Positions 28,131 through 37,280 of a stretch of 64,000 bases of DNA are shown here, in pieces. Made by a program: the position numbers and the translations under genes. Each line of letters starts with the position of its first letter. Within the stretch, counting starts at the first letter, position 1. Origin of the DNA: Streptomyces globosus (lineage in GTDB: Bacteria; Actinomycetota; Actinomycetes; Streptomycetales; Streptomycetaceae); contig NZ_CP030862.1 of the NCBI RefSeq assembly GCF_003325375.1, positions 62,001 through 126,000 on the forward strand. Direction: 5' to 3'. The notes under the pieces are model-generated. The model did no database searches and was not told the origin of the DNA. It was given only the letters and a program-made list of their open reading frames with translations.

Positions 28131-28904
28131 ATGGAAGGAAAGATCGCTCTCGTCACCGGTGCGGCCGGCGGCATAGGCGAGGCCATCGTCCGCGCCCTGG
28201 CCTCCCGGGACGTGCGGGTGGTGGCGGTCGACCGGGACGCCGACCGCCTGCGGAAGGTGGCGAAGGCCGTCGAGGAGGACACCGGCGGCCGTGTCGAGCC
28301 GTTCCCCGCGGACGTCACCGCCAGCGCCGACGTCGAGGCCCTCGTCGACGACGTCGAGACGCTGGTGGGCCCGCTCGACTTCCTCGTCAACGCCGCCGGC
28401 GTGCTCCGGCTCGCCGAGGCGCGCAAGCTGACCGACCAGGAGTGGAGCACGACGTTCGCGGTCAACACCACGGGGGTCTTCTTCGTCTCCCGGGCCGTCG
28501 TCAACCGGATGGTGCCGCGGCGCCGGGGCGCCATCGTCACCATCGCCTCCAACGCGGCGGGCACCGCCCGCACCGAGATGTCCGCCTACGCCGCCTCCAA
28601 GGCGGCCGCGACCATGTTCACCAAGTGCCTGGGCCTGGAGGTCGCCAAGTTCGGGATCCGCGCGAACCTGGTCGCCCCCGGCTCCACGGACACCCCGATG
28701 CTCAACTCGATGTGGCAGGACGAGAGCAGCGCGCGGGCCTCCATCGACGGGGTACCGGACGCGTACCGCGTCGGCATCCCGCTGGGGAAGCTGGCGCGCC
28801 CCGAGGACGTCGCCGAGGCGGTCGTCTTCCTGCTCTCCGACAAGGCGTCCCACATCACCATGCACGACCTCACCGTGGACGGCGGTGCGGCGCTCGGTGT
28901 CTGA
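28131..28904 (+). CDS. EntA/DhbA-type SDR, probable dihydro-3-hydroxyanthranilate dehydrogenase
   Basis: Short-chain dehydrogenase of 257 residues, close to 2,3-dihydro-2,3-dihydroxybenzoate dehydrogenases. Cofactor motif TGAAGGIG (9-16), NAAG (87-90) and the catalytic Ser140, Tyr153, Lys157 are intact; [13 protein letters not shown] is a family hallmark. In this operon the substrate should be the PhzD product trans-2,3-dihydro-3-hydroxyanthranilate, oxidised to 3-hydroxyanthranilate, as in benzoxazole and paulomycin-type pathways. Start at the ATG at 28131 with AAGGGGG upstream; 29 bp after the DAHP synthase. An isochorismate-derived catechol is the alternative, but PhzE/PhzD next door favour the amino compound. 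Confidence 0.88.
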   Translation: MEGKIALVTGAAGGIGEAIVRALASRDVRVVAVDRDADRLRKVAKAVEEDTGGRVEPFPADVTASADVEALVDDVETLVGPLDFLVNAAGVLRLAEARKLTDQEWSTTFAVNTTGVFFVSRAVVNRMVPRRRGAIVTIASNAAGTARTEMSAYAASKAAATMFTKCLGLEVAKFGIRANLVAPGSTDTPMLNSMWQDESSARASIDGVPDAYRVGIPLGKLARPEDVAEAVVFLLSDKASHITMHDLTVDGGAALGV

Positions 28905-28928
28905 GACCGCGAGCCGGACGAGCCCGAC

Positions 28929-28955
28929 GAGCCGAGTGAGCCGAGTGAGCCGAGT
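28929..28955 (+). repeat. Three tandem 9-bp repeats
   Basis: The unit gagccgagt occurs three times in direct succession within the 117-bp gap between the dehydrogenase and phzD genes, preceded by related gagc/gacg units. Probably slippage-generated spacer; no known function. Confidence 0.8.
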
Positions 28956-29021
28956 GCGACGAATCCGGCACCCGCGCGCGGCGCGACCGGCCGGCCAACC
29001 GTGAACGAGAGGGAAACCCGC

Positions 29022-29696
29022 ATGGCAGGGATACCTGCGATCAGCCCGTACCCGATGCCGTCGGCGGCCGACCTGCCGGCCTCGGCCGTCGACTGGGAGG
29101 TCGACCCCGACCGCGCCGTCCTGCTGGTGCACGACCTCCAGAAGTACTTCCTGGCCGCGTTCCCGCAGGGCGAGCAGCCCGTCGTGGACCTGGCCGCCAA
29201 CGCCGGGGAGCTGCGCAGCCGCGCCGCCGACCTCGGCATCCCCGTCGCCTACACCGCCCAGCCGGGCGGCATGACGCCCGCGGAGCGCGGCCTGCTGAAG
29301 GACTTCTGGGGTCCGGGCATGCGGCCGAGCGAGGACCACCGCCGGGTCGTCGACCCGGTGGCGCCCGCCCCGGGCGACTGGATGCTCACCAAGTGGCGCT
29401 ACAGCGCCTTCTTCAAGACGGACCTGCTGGAGCGGATGCGGGCGTCCGGCCGCGACCAGCTGATCATCTGCGGGGTGTACGCCCACGTCGGCGTGCTGAT
29501 GACCGCGGTCGACGCGTTCACCAACGACATCCAGCCGTTCCTCGTCGCCGACGCCGTCGCCGACTTCTCCTGGGAGGAGCACCGGATGGCCCTGGAGTAC
29601 GCCGCCGGCCGCTGCGCCCGCCTCACCACGACCAAGGAGCTCCTGACGGCCCTGCCCGACCGGGTGGCCGCGTACGCCGGAAGGGAAACCGCATGA
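29022..29696 (+). CDS. phzD: PhzD-type isochorismatase (ADIC hydrolase)
   Basis: Hydrolyses the enol-pyruvyl ether of 2-amino-2-deoxyisochorismate to give trans-2,3-dihydro-3-hydroxyanthranilate. The 224-residue protein follows Pseudomonas PhzD closely: [13 protein letters not shown] start, the general acid Asp38 ([11 protein letters not shown]), Lys124 (LTKWRYSAF), [10 protein letters not shown], and [16 protein letters not shown]. As in PhzD, the nucleophilic Cys of the cysteine-hydrolase superfamily is Gly, correct for a vinyl-ether hydrolase. The ATG at 29022 follows GAGAGGGAAA. The gene overlaps phzE by ATGA, coupling the two consecutive steps. Confidence 0.95.
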   Translation: MAGIPAISPYPMPSAADLPASAVDWEVDPDRAVLLVHDLQKYFLAAFPQGEQPVVDLAANAGELRSRAADLGIPVAYTAQPGGMTPAERGLLKDFWGPGMRPSEDHRRVVDPVAPAPGDWMLTKWRYSAFFKTDLLERMRASGRDQLIICGVYAHVGVLMTAVDAFTNDIQPFLVADAVADFSWEEHRMALEYAAGRCARLTTTKELLTALPDRVAAYAGRETA

Positions 29697-31576
29697 CCGA
29701 GGACCTGCTGGACCGGATCCTGGCGCCCCGGCCGCCGGCCTTCGCGCTGGTCCACCGCCCCGAGACCACCCTCGGCCGCACCGTCGACCTGTTCACGGGC
29801 CAGTTCACCGAGGCCGCGGCCCTCGCCGACATCCCCCTCGGGGATGTCGCGGAGGGCGCCGGCACCCGCCAGGACGTCCTCGCCCTGGTCCCCTACCGCC
29901 AGCTCGCAGAGCGCGGCTTCGAGGCGCCCGACGACGGCGCCCCGCTGCTCGCCATGGCGATCGCCGAGCAGGCTCAGGTGCCGCTCGCCGACATCCTGGA
30001 GCGCATCCCGGACGATCCGGTGCAGCTGGTGCCCGGCGGCGACTTCGACATCGACGACGACACCTATGCCGAAACGGTTCGCCGCGTCATCAGGGACGAG
30101 ATCGGCACCGGCGAGGGCGCGAACTTCGTGATGAAGCGCTCCTTCGTCGCCGACATCGGCGACTACTCCGTCCCCGCCGCCCTGCGGATCTTCCGCAGGC
30201 TGCTGGAGCGCGAGACCGGCGCGTACTGGACGTTCATCGTCCACACCGGCGACCGCACGCTCGTCGGGGCCTCCCCCGAGCGCCACGTCAGCGTCAGCGG
30301 CGGCCGCGCGGTGATGAACCCGATCAGCGGCACCTACCGGTTCCCGGCCTCCGGCCCGGAGCTGCCCGGTGTCATGGACTTCCTCGCCGACCGGAAGGAG
30401 GCCGACGAGCTGTACATGGTCGTCGACGAGGAACTGAAGATGATGGCCCGCATCTGCGAGTCCGGCGGCCGGGTCGTCGGCCCCTACCTCAAGGAGATGG
30501 CCCGCCTCGCGCACACCGAGTACTTCATCGAGGGCCGCACCACCCGCGACCCGCGCGACATCCTGCACGAGACCCTGTTCGCCCCGACCGTCACAGGCTC
30601 CCCGCTGGAGAGCGCGGGCCGCGTCATCAAGCGGTACGAGCCGCAGGGCCGCGGCTACTACAGCGGCGTCCTCGCCCTCATCGGGCAGGACGAGCGCAGC
30701 GAGCGCACCCTCGACTCGGCGATCCTCATCCGCACCGCCGACATCGACGCGGCGGGCCGGATGAGCATCGGCGTCGGCGCGACCCTCGTGCGCCACTCGG
30801 ACCCCCTGTCCGAGGTCGCCGAGACCCGCGCCAAGGCGTCCGGGCTGCTCGCCGCGTTCGAGCAGCCGGGGCCGCGCCGCTTCGGCGACCACCCGGAGGT
30901 CCGGGAGGCCCTGAGCCGGCGCAACGCGACCATCGCCGGCTTCTGGCTGGACGACGACTCCGCCCGGGCCCGGCCGGTGCCGCTGCTGGTGGGCCGCAAG
31001 GTCCTCGTGGTCGACGCGGAGGACACCTTCACCGCGATGATCGAGCACCAGCTGCGCGCCATGGAGGCCGACGTCACGGTCACCCGCTTCGACGAGCCGT
31101 ACAGCTTCGCCCCGTACGACCTCGTCGTGATGGGCCCCGGGCCCGGCGACCCGCGCGACGCGCACCACCCGAAGATCGCGCACCTGCGGGCCGCGGTCGA
31201 CACGCTCCTCGCGGAGCACCGGCCGTTCCTCGCGGTCTGCCTGAGCCACCAGGTGCTCAGCACCCGCCTCGGCTTCCCGCTGCGCCGCCGCGAGCAGCCC
31301 AACCAGGGCGTGCAGCGGGAGATCGAGCTGTTCGGGCGGCGCGAACGCGTCGGCTTCTACAACACCTTCGCCGCGCAGAGCGCCGCCGACACCGTCGAGG
31401 TGCCCGGCATCGGCACGGTCGAGGTGTGCCGGGAGGCGGAGACCGGCGAGGTGCACGCGCTGCGCGGGCCCGGCTTCCGCTCGATGCAGTTCCACGCCGA
31501 GTCGGTGCTCACCGAGGACGGCGTCCGCATCGTCGCCGACGCCCTGTCCGGACTGCTCAGCGAGCAGCTCGTATGA
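29693..31576 (+). CDS. phzE: PhzE-type 2-amino-2-deoxyisochorismate synthase
   Basis: Converts chorismate and glutamine to ADIC, without the pyruvate elimination done by anthranilate synthase. 627 residues: an N-terminal MST synthase domain and a C-terminal glutaminase with Cys in AVCLSHQV and His/Glu in QFHAES. The active-site segment reads NPISGTYRF, as in PhzE, where TrpE reads PIAGTR and PabB PIKGT. The order synthase-glutaminase in one chain is also PhzE-like and opposite to the PabAB fusion in this window. Stop overlaps the next gene (ATGA). Confidence 0.95.
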   Translation: MTEDLLDRILAPRPPAFALVHRPETTLGRTVDLFTGQFTEAAALADIPLGDVAEGAGTRQDVLALVPYRQLAERGFEAPDDGAPLLAMAIAEQAQVPLADILERIPDDPVQLVPGGDFDIDDDTYAETVRRVIRDEIGTGEGANFVMKRSFVADIGDYSVPAALRIFRRLLERETGAYWTFIVHTGDRTLVGASPERHVSVSGGRAVMNPISGTYRFPASGPELPGVMDFLADRKEADELYMVVDEELKMMARICESGGRVVGPYLKEMARLAHTEYFIEGRTTRDPRDILHETLFAPTVTGSPLESAGRVIKRYEPQGRGYYSGVLALIGQDERSERTLDSAILIRTADIDAAGRMSIGVGATLVRHSDPLSEVAETRAKASGLLAAFEQPGPRRFGDHPEVREALSRRNATIAGFWLDDDSARARPVPLLVGRKVLVVDAEDTFTAMIEHQLRAMEADVTVTRFDEPYSFAPYDLVVMGPGPGDPRDAHHPKIAHLRAAVDTLLAEHRPFLAVCLSHQVLSTRLGFPLRRREQPNQGVQREIELFGRRERVGFYNTFAAQSAADTVEVPGIGTVEVCREAETGEVHALRGPGFRSMQFHAESVLTEDGVRIVADALSGLLSEQLV

Positions 31577-31935
31577 GGGCGACCGTCGCCTGGTGGGACC
31601 TGGCCGGCTCCGGGCACAGCATCGCCTCGCTGCGGGAGTACCTGCGCGACGAGGCGGTCGACCGGTTCGCCGGTGTCGAGGGGCTGCGGCTGAAGTTCTG
31701 GATCGCCGACCCGGCGACGGAGCGCTGGGGCGCGGTGATGCTGTGGGAGTCCGCGGAGGCGGCGGCCCGGCCGCTCGCCCCGCGGGCGGCCGAGCTGATC
31801 GGGCGCACCCCGGTGCAGTACACCGTCTTCGACGTGGAGGCGGTGGTCGAGGGCGTGCACACCCTGCCCGCGCTGCCCGGCCCCGGCCTGCTCCGGCAGG
31901 CCGCGGAGGCTGCCGCCCCGGCGGGCCCGGTCTGA
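31573..31935 (+). CDS. Dimeric alpha/beta-barrel (YdhR-like) protein
   Basis: Small protein of 120 residues, start ATG overlapping the phzE stop. The pattern WWDLAGSGHSIASLREYL, GLRLKFWIADPATERWGAVMLWES indicates a ferredoxin-like dimeric alpha/beta-barrel as in YdhR and antibiotic-biosynthesis monooxygenases. Some such proteins oxygenate phenols without a cofactor, others bind or protect reactive intermediates. Translational coupling to phzE implies a role close to the aminophenol-forming steps. No metal or flavin motif is visible. Function inferred only from context. Confidence 0.7.
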   Translation: MRATVAWWDLAGSGHSIASLREYLRDEAVDRFAGVEGLRLKFWIADPATERWGAVMLWESAEAAARPLAPRAAELIGRTPVQYTVFDVEAVVEGVHTLPALPGPGLLRQAAEAAAPAGPV

Positions 31936-31954
31936 CCCGCCGCCGGGACGGCGC

Positions 31955-32008
31955 ACGCGGAGGCGGCCCCTCACGACCCGCCCGGGCCGTGGGGGGCCGC
32001 CTCCGCGT
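31955..32008. terminator. Hairpin ending the phz-type operon and its convergent neighbour
   Basis: Perfect 16-bp arms (acgcggaggcggcccc / ggggccgcctccgcgt) with a 22-base loop lie at the convergence of the DABB gene and the AtaL-like gene; the stop codon of the latter lies inside the loop boundary. Confidence 0.65.
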
Positions 32009-32471
32009 CCGCGTGCATCATGGCCCGGTGCAGGCCCTCCGTCATGGCGTCCAGCGTGGCGTGGAAGTCGGCGTCGAGGTCCCGCAGATAGGTGTTCCCG
32101 GCGAGCACCGCCGCCGCCGGGCGCTCGGTCAGGGTGATGCTCAGCGTCAGGGTGAGGCGGCCGTCGGCGTCCTTGCCGATCTCGTTGCGTATCTCCGCGA
32201 TGTCGGTGTCGTCCAGGTGCCGGTAGGTAATGCGGCCGGCGCTCTCCTCGGGGACGACCCGCTGCAGGAACGTCGCGTTCCCGCGCCGGATTTCCCGCAG
32301 GAATCCGTCGGGGTAGCGCTCGTTGATCCGGCATTGCGTAATGGCGGGAACATATCCGGTGGGAAACTCCGCCTTGTGTAGCAGAGCCCGCCACAGGCTC
32401 TCCCTCGTGGGGCCGGGAGACCCGCTCTGACCTGCGCGGACTACCGGTCGGGTCCATGAAAGCGTCAGCAT
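31971..32471 (-). CDS. AtaL-like SRPBCC (DUF1857) protein
   Basis: Protein of 166 residues of the START/SRPBCC ligand-pocket fold, DUF1857/AtaL-like (FLREIRRGNATFLQRVVPEE, RITYRHLDDTDIAEIRNEIG, LTLTLSITLTERP). Members bind hydrophobic small molecules; some act as cyclases or chaperones in antibiotic pathways. The ATG at 32469-32471 follows AAGGGAG. It is monocistronic and divergent from an SDR gene across 222 bp. The ligand is unknown; an unstable aromatic intermediate is a reasonable guess. Confidence 0.7.
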   Translation of the reverse strand: MLTLSWTRPVVRAGQSGSPGPTRESLWRALLHKAEFPTGYVPAITQCRINERYPDGFLREIRRGNATFLQRVVPEESAGRITYRHLDDTDIAEIRNEIGKDADGRLTLTLSITLTERPAAAVLAGNTYLRDLDADFHATLDAMTEGLHRAMMHADAEAAPHGPGGS

Positions 32472-32693
32472 TGGTCTCCCTTTTCCGCCGGTGGGCCGGC
32501 GTGCAGCATCGACCGCCCGGCCGAAGGTGTCAAAGACGGTCGGGGGATTACGTCACCTGCTCCCGGAACCTGACGAAGTGAACCGGCCGGACTGCCCAGG
32601 ACACCCCGCCGCCTTGCAGGGTGACGGTCGGTCGGCGGCGTTCGCCCGAGCGCCTTCCCGAGGTATCCGACGCGGAGAATCAGGAGCACGCTG

Positions 32694-33395
32694 ATGTCTG
32701 AACGCTTCGACGGCAAGGTCGTCCTCGTCACCGGCGGGGGCGAGGGAATCGGCCGTGCCGCGGCGCTCGCCTTCGCCCGGCTCGGCGGACTCGTCGTGGT
32801 GGCAGGCCGCCACCCCGAGACCCTGGAGGGAACGGTCAAGCTGATCCGCGACGCGGGCGGCCTCGCCGACAGCGTCGTCGCCGACGTCTCCGACGCCACC
32901 GCCGGGTTCGGGGCAGGTGCGGTGCACGCCGTCGCCGAGACGGTCCGCCGCCACGGCGGGCTGCACGTCGCCTTCAACAACACCACCGAGCTGGGCCCCG
33001 CCCAGCCGGTCGCCGACATCGACGAAGCCGCCTGGGCGCAGAACCTGACCGCGAACCTGACCGGTGTGTGGCTGTCGATGAAGCACGAGATCGCCCACAT
33101 GGAGGGCGCCGGCGGCGGCGTCATCGTCAACACCGCCAGCAACATCGGCGCCCAGGGCATGCTGCCCGGGCTCGGCGCGTACGCGGCCTCCACCGCCGCC
33201 GTCAGCGCCGTCACGCGGACCGCCGCCCGCGAGTACGCCTCCCGCGGCGTCCGCATCAACGCCATCAGCCCCTGCCCGCTCGGCCGGGGGGCCAGCGTCG
33301 AGGAGATCGCCGACACCGTCGTCTGGCTCTGCTCCGACGCCGCCGCGTACATCGTCGGGCACGACCTGGTGCTCGACCGCAAGACCGGCGAGTGA
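32694..33395 (+). CDS. Atypical SDR lacking the catalytic lysine
   Basis: Short-chain dehydrogenase fold of 233 residues with an intact nucleotide-binding motif TGGGEGIG (13-20). The active site is abnormal: Ser149 (NTASNIG) and Tyr163 are present, but the YxxxK Lys is Thr167 (YAASTAAV), and the NNAG motif is NNTT. Classical oxidoreduction should be impaired, so it may act as a dehydratase or isomerase, a binding protein, or be inactive. Start ATG 32694 after AGGAGC. It heads a plus-strand operon with the EPSP synthase and a flavin monooxygenase. Confidence 0.8.
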   Translation: MSERFDGKVVLVTGGGEGIGRAAALAFARLGGLVVVAGRHPETLEGTVKLIRDAGGLADSVVADVSDATAGFGAGAVHAVAETVRRHGGLHVAFNNTTELGPAQPVADIDEAAWAQNLTANLTGVWLSMKHEIAHMEGAGGGVIVNTASNIGAQGMLPGLGAYAASTAAVSAVTRTAAREYASRGVRINAISPCPLGRGASVEEIADTVVWLCSDAAAYIVGHDLVLDRKTGE

Positions 33396-33455
33396 CGCGA
33401 CCGGCCGGACCGGCACACCCCGCCCCCGGCCGAGCAGAGGAGCCCTGAGGAACCG

Positions 33456-33632
33456 GTGAGCAGCCCCCGACCCCGATCCCACCCGACGACCCCCGCGGCC
33501 CACGGCGGCGGCGCCCCCGGACACCGTCCCGCCCACCGCCGTGCGGGCGACCCGGGCTGGTCCCGCCCCGCGGGCCGGGCCCCGTTCCGCGCCGGCCGCG
33601 GCGCCGGACACCGACACCGGGAGCACCCGTGA
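33456..33632 (+). CDS. Possible small ORF coupled to EPSP synthase
   Basis: GTG at 33456, preceded by GAGGA, opens a 58-codon frame rich in Arg, Pro, His and Gly that ends with a TGA overlapping the GTG of the EPSP synthase gene (GTGA). The coupling and ribosome site are suggestive, but the composition is what a non-coding GC-rich spacer would give. Probably spurious; listed because it fills the 233-bp gap. Confidence 0.2.
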   Translation: MSSPRPRSHPTTPAAHGGGAPGHRPAHRRAGDPGWSRPAGRAPFRAGRGAGHRHREHP

Positions 33633-34894
33633 ACCCCGTACTGACCGCCCGTATCCCGGGCTCCAAGAGCATCACCAACCGCGCGCTGCTCCTCGCGGCC
33701 GCCGCCGACGGGGTCTCGCTGCTGCGCGCCCCGCTCGTCAGCGACGACACCCTCGCCTTCCGCGAGGCCCTGGCCGGGCTCGGCGTGCACATCGAGGCCG
33801 AGGACGGCGACGCCGCCTGGAAGGTCTCCGGCACCGGCGGAGCCCCCGCCGCCGGGGGCTCCGTGTGGTGCGAGGACGCCGGCACCGCCGCCCGCTTCCT
33901 GCCGCCCTTCGCGGCCGCCGGCCGCGGCACGTTCACCTTCGACGGAACCGGCCAGCTGCGCGCCCGCCCCCTGCGCCCGCTCGCCGAGGCACTCGGCCGG
34001 CTCGGCGCCTCCGCCGCGGTGTCGGAGCCGGTCGGCGGGCTGCCGATGACCGTCCGCGCCGACGGGCTGCCGGGCGGGGACCTCGCCGTGGACGCCTCGC
34101 TGAGCAGCCAGTACCTGACGGGCCTGCTGATGGCCGGCCCGCTGATGCGCGCACCGCTGACCGTGCGCGGCGCCGGGCTGGTCAGCCGCCCGTACATCGA
34201 CATGACGAAGGCGCTGATGCGCCGCTTCGGCGCGTACGTGGACGAGTTCGACGACGGCGTGATCCAGGTGCTGCCCGGCGGCTACCGGGCCGCGCAGCTC
34301 GACGTCGAGCCGGACGCCTCCACCGCCTCGTACTTCTTCGCGGCGGCGGCCGTCACCGGCACGACCGTGGCCGTGCCGGGCCTCGGGCGCTCCAGCGTCC
34401 AGGGCGACCTCGGCTTCGTGGAGGTGCTGCGCCGGGCCGGGGCGCGCGTCGAGATCGGCGAGGACACGACCACCGTCACCGGGACGGGCGCGCTCCGCGG
34501 CGGCTTCGACGTCGACATGGGCGACATCTCGGACACGTTCATGACGCTGGGCGCGATCGCCCCGCTCGCCGACGCCCCGATCACCGTGCACGGCATCGGG
34601 CACGCCCGGCTGAAGGAGTCCGACCGGATCGCCGCCGTCGAGGAGAACCTGCGCGCCTGCGGCATCCGCACCGAGTCCGGGCCGGACCGGATCACCATCC
34701 ACCCGGGGACCCCGGCGCCCGCCCGGATCGCCTGCCGCCGGGACCACCGGATCGCGATGGCGTTCTCGGTGCTGGGCCTGCGCACCGCGGGCATCACGCT
34801 CGACGACCCCGCCTGCGTCGGCAAGACCTTCCCCGGCTTCCACGCCGAACTGGGCCGGCTCTTCCCGGCCCACGCGAGCACGGTCCGCCACTGA
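33629..34894 (+). CDS. EPSP synthase (AroA), pathway copy
   Basis: Transfers the enolpyruvyl group from PEP to shikimate 3-phosphate, the step before chorismate synthase. 421 residues with the expected motifs: PGSKSITNRALLL (5-17), EDAGTAARFLPP, LSSQYLTGLLMA, RLKESDRI and DHRIAMAFSVLGL. GTG start at 33629. A second EPSP synthase beside an aminophenol pathway points to dedicated chorismate supply together with the class II DAHP synthase. Primary aroA lies elsewhere in streptomycetes, usually without such neighbours. The FAD monooxygenase follows after 23 bp. Confidence 0.93.
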   Translation: MNPVLTARIPGSKSITNRALLLAAAADGVSLLRAPLVSDDTLAFREALAGLGVHIEAEDGDAAWKVSGTGGAPAAGGSVWCEDAGTAARFLPPFAAAGRGTFTFDGTGQLRARPLRPLAEALGRLGASAAVSEPVGGLPMTVRADGLPGGDLAVDASLSSQYLTGLLMAGPLMRAPLTVRGAGLVSRPYIDMTKALMRRFGAYVDEFDDGVIQVLPGGYRAAQLDVEPDASTASYFFAAAAVTGTTVAVPGLGRSSVQGDLGFVEVLRRAGARVEIGEDTTTVTGTGALRGGFDVDMGDISDTFMTLGAIAPLADAPITVHGIGHARLKESDRIAAVEENLRACGIRTESGPDRITIHPGTPAPARIACRRDHRIAMAFSVLGLRTAGITLDDPACVGKTFPGFHAELGRLFPAHASTVRH

Positions 34895-34917
34895 CAACGA
34901 GAGGGGAGTGAGATCCC

Positions 34918-36114
34918 ATGGCCGAGATACTCATCGCCGGCGGCGGCATCGGCGGCCTCGCCGCGGCGCTCGGGCTGGCCCGGCGCGGGCACCGGATCAC
35001 GGTCCTGGAGTCCCGGGAGGTCTTCACCGAGGTCGGCGCCGGCATCCAGCTCGGCCCGAACGCCTTCCGCGCGCTGGACCTGCTCGGCGTGGGCCGGGAG
35101 GTCCGCGACCGGGCGGTCGTCGTCGACGAGCTGCGGTTCATGGACGGCACGACCGGCGAGCGGGTCGCCGCGATGCCGGTGGGGCCGGAGTACCGCGCCC
35201 GCTTCGGCAACCCGTACGCCGTCGTGCACCGCGTGGACCTGTACCTGCCGCTGCTGGAGGCGGTCCGCCGGCACCCCGGCGTGGAGCTGCTGGGCCGCCA
35301 CCGCGTCGTCGGCTACGAGCAGCGGGCCGGGACGGCCGCGGCGGTCCTGGCCGACGGCCGCCGCATCACCGGAGACGCGCTGATCGGCGCCGACGGCCTG
35401 CACTCGGCGGTGCGGCGGCAGCTCGTCGGGGACGGCGCGCCGCGCGTGTCGGGGCACACGATCTACCGCACGGTGATCCCCGCGGAGGAGGTTCCGCAGG
35501 AGCTGCGCCCGAACGCGGTGACGCTGTGGGCCGGCCCGAAGTGGCACTTCGTCCACTACCCGGTCTCCTCGGGCCGGTACGTGAACCTGGCCGCGACCCG
35601 CGACGACGGCGCCGCCGAGGCGGTGGCGGGCGTCCCCACCGGGGACGGCGACGTCCTCGCGGCCTTCCCGGAGCTGTCGGGCGCCGCCCGCCGGCTGCTG
35701 GAGCTGGGCCGGGACTGGAAGGCGTGGGTGCTGTGCGACCGCGACCCGGTCGAGCGGTGGACCGAGGGCCGCGTCGCCCTCCTCGGCGACGCCGCGCACC
35801 CGATGCTCCAGTACGCCGCCCAGGGGGCCTGCCAGGCCGTCGAGGACGCGGTGGTGCTGTCGGGCCTGCTGGACGGCTGCCCGGCCGATTTCGAGCAGCG
35901 CCTGGAGAAGTACGGGGCGGCCCGCCGCGAACGCACCGCCCGCGTCCAGCTGGTGGCCCGCGAGATGGGGCGCCGCCTCTACCACGCGGCGGGCGGGGCC
36001 CGCGTGGAGCGCAACGCGATGCTCTCCTCTCTTGCGCCCGCGGCCATGTACGACGAGGTGGCTTGGCTGCACGGCCGCGAGGGCTTCGACCCGGCGGCCC
36101 CGGAGGCCGGCTGA
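34918..36114 (+). CDS. Class A FAD monooxygenase, 3-hydroxybenzoate-6-hydroxylase-like
   Basis: Single-component flavoprotein hydroxylase of 398 residues. FAD motif GGGIGGLAAALGLARRG (9-25) ending in Glu, DG motif GADGLHSAVR, GD motif VALLGDAAHPMLQ. The segments EVGAGIQLGPNAFRALD and RARFGNPYAVVHRVDL resemble 3-hydroxybenzoate 6-monooxygenases, which hydroxylate para to a phenol. 3-HAA has that same 3-hydroxybenzoate frame, so para-hydroxylation to 3,6-dihydroxyanthranilate is a sensible hypothesis. A paralogue lies at 61911-63149 with matching motifs. Start ATG 34918 after AGGGGAG. Confidence 0.87.
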   Translation: MAEILIAGGGIGGLAAALGLARRGHRITVLESREVFTEVGAGIQLGPNAFRALDLLGVGREVRDRAVVVDELRFMDGTTGERVAAMPVGPEYRARFGNPYAVVHRVDLYLPLLEAVRRHPGVELLGRHRVVGYEQRAGTAAAVLADGRRITGDALIGADGLHSAVRRQLVGDGAPRVSGHTIYRTVIPAEEVPQELRPNAVTLWAGPKWHFVHYPVSSGRYVNLAATRDDGAAEAVAGVPTGDGDVLAAFPELSGAARRLLELGRDWKAWVLCDRDPVERWTEGRVALLGDAAHPMLQYAAQGACQAVEDAVVLSGLLDGCPADFEQRLEKYGAARRERTARVQLVAREMGRRLYHAAGGARVERNAMLSSLAPAAMYDEVAWLHGREGFDPAAPEAG

Positions 36115-36136
36115 CCGCCGGACGGCGCACGCGGAC

Positions 36137-36172
36137 GGGGCGGCGGGGACACTTCCGTGTCCGCGCCGCCCC
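36137..36172. terminator. Hairpin between convergent monooxygenase and MDR genes
   Basis: 16-bp arms with one mismatch (ggggcggcggggacac / gtgtccgcgccgcccc) around a TTCC tetraloop, in the 83-bp convergent gap. Confidence 0.75.
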
Positions 36173-36197
36173 TTCGGCGTCCTGCGCCCCGGCCGGG

Positions 36198-37139
36198 TCA
36201 GAAGGTGAGGACGATCTTGCCCGTGGCGCGCTGGGACTGGCTCAGTTCGTGCGCCTTGCGGACGTCCTGGAGGGGGAAGGTCCCGGCGACCAGCGGGCGC
36301 AGCCGGCCCTCTTCGGCGAGGGCCGCCACCTGCTCCAGGACCGCGTGGTCGGGCGCCACGTTGACTGTGATGCCGCGCAGGCCCAGGGCCTCCGCCTTGG
36401 CCCTGATCTCGTCCAGGGCGAGCGGGTTGATGACGCCGATGTAGGTGCCGCCCGGGCGCAGGGTGCGCAGCGAGCGGTCCTCGTACTCGCCGCCGATCAG
36501 GTCGAGGACGACGTCGACGTCCTTGACGGCCTCGGTGAAGTCCACGGCGGTGTAGTCGACGACCTCGTCGGCGCCGAGGCCGCGCAGCGCGTCGTGCTTG
36601 GCGGCGCTGGCGGTGCCGATGACGTACGCCCCGCGGGCCTTGGCGATCTGCACCGCGAGGTGGCCGACGCCGCCGGCCGCCGCGTGGACCAGGACGCGCT
36701 GGCCGGGCTGGACGTCCGCGCCGTCGACGAGCGCCTGCCAGGCCGTCAGGGCGGCCATCGGGAGGGCGGCCGCCTGCACGTGGTCGAGGGCGGACGGCTT
36801 GCGGGCGAAGTGGCGGGCGGGCCCGGCGACGTACTCGGAGTACCCGGCGGCCTCGTTCGGGAAGGCGGGCAGGCCGAAGACCTCGTCGCCGACCTTGAAG
36901 CGGTTCTCGCCGGGCGAGACGGCCACGACCGTGCCGGACACGTCCCAGCCGACACCGAACGGCGGGGTCAGCCACAATCCGTATTCGCGGATCTTCCAGT
37001 CGATCGGATTCACGCCGGCGGCGTGCGTCTTTACCAGAATTTCGGTGGCATTGGGAGCGGGGATCGGAGAATCCGTCAGGTTGAGGACTTCGGCGCCGCC
37101 GAGGGCTTCCTGACGCACCGTGCGCATGGTTTCTGTCAT
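36198..37139 (-). CDS. Zinc-independent MDR oxidoreductase (quinone reductase-like)
   Basis: NADPH-dependent medium-chain reductase of 313 residues. It shows HAAGVNPIDWKIREYG, GVGWDVSGTVV and the nucleotide-binding motif HAAAGGVGHLAVQIAKARG, and lacks the zinc ligands of alcohol dehydrogenases, which places it with quinone oxidoreductase/enoyl reductase types. Here it may reduce an aminoquinone to the hydroquinone or protect the host. Start chosen at the ATG at 37137-37139 (MTETMRTVRQ); ATGs at 37148 and 37127 are alternatives. It is divergent from the AKR gene. Confidence 0.85.
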   Translation of the reverse strand: MTETMRTVRQEALGGAEVLNLTDSPIPAPNATEILVKTHAAGVNPIDWKIREYGLWLTPPFGVGWDVSGTVVAVSPGENRFKVGDEVFGLPAFPNEAAGYSEYVAGPARHFARKPSALDHVQAAALPMAALTAWQALVDGADVQPGQRVLVHAAAGGVGHLAVQIAKARGAYVIGTASAAKHDALRGLGADEVVDYTAVDFTEAVKDVDVVLDLIGGEYEDRSLRTLRPGGTYIGVINPLALDEIRAKAEALGLRGITVNVAPDHAVLEQVAALAEEGRLRPLVAGTFPLQDVRKAHELSQSQRATGKIVLTF

Positions 37140-37280
37140 GCATTCCATGATCTGTGCGCGCGTGTCCGGTTGTAAAGCCGGGCACCCGTCGATATCCGGC
37201 CATTCGTGTTTTCCCGCGACCTGACACAGCGGCCGGAAATTGTTTCTGCTTCGCAGAACACCGGCGCAATGCTCTGCCAT

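Noticed and set aside
22725..36114. Phenazine biosynthesis cluster
   Set aside because: phzC-, phzD- and phzE-like genes are present, but PhzF, PhzA/B and PhzG homologues are absent, and an EntA-type dehydrogenase diverts the PhzD product to 3-hydroxyanthranilate.
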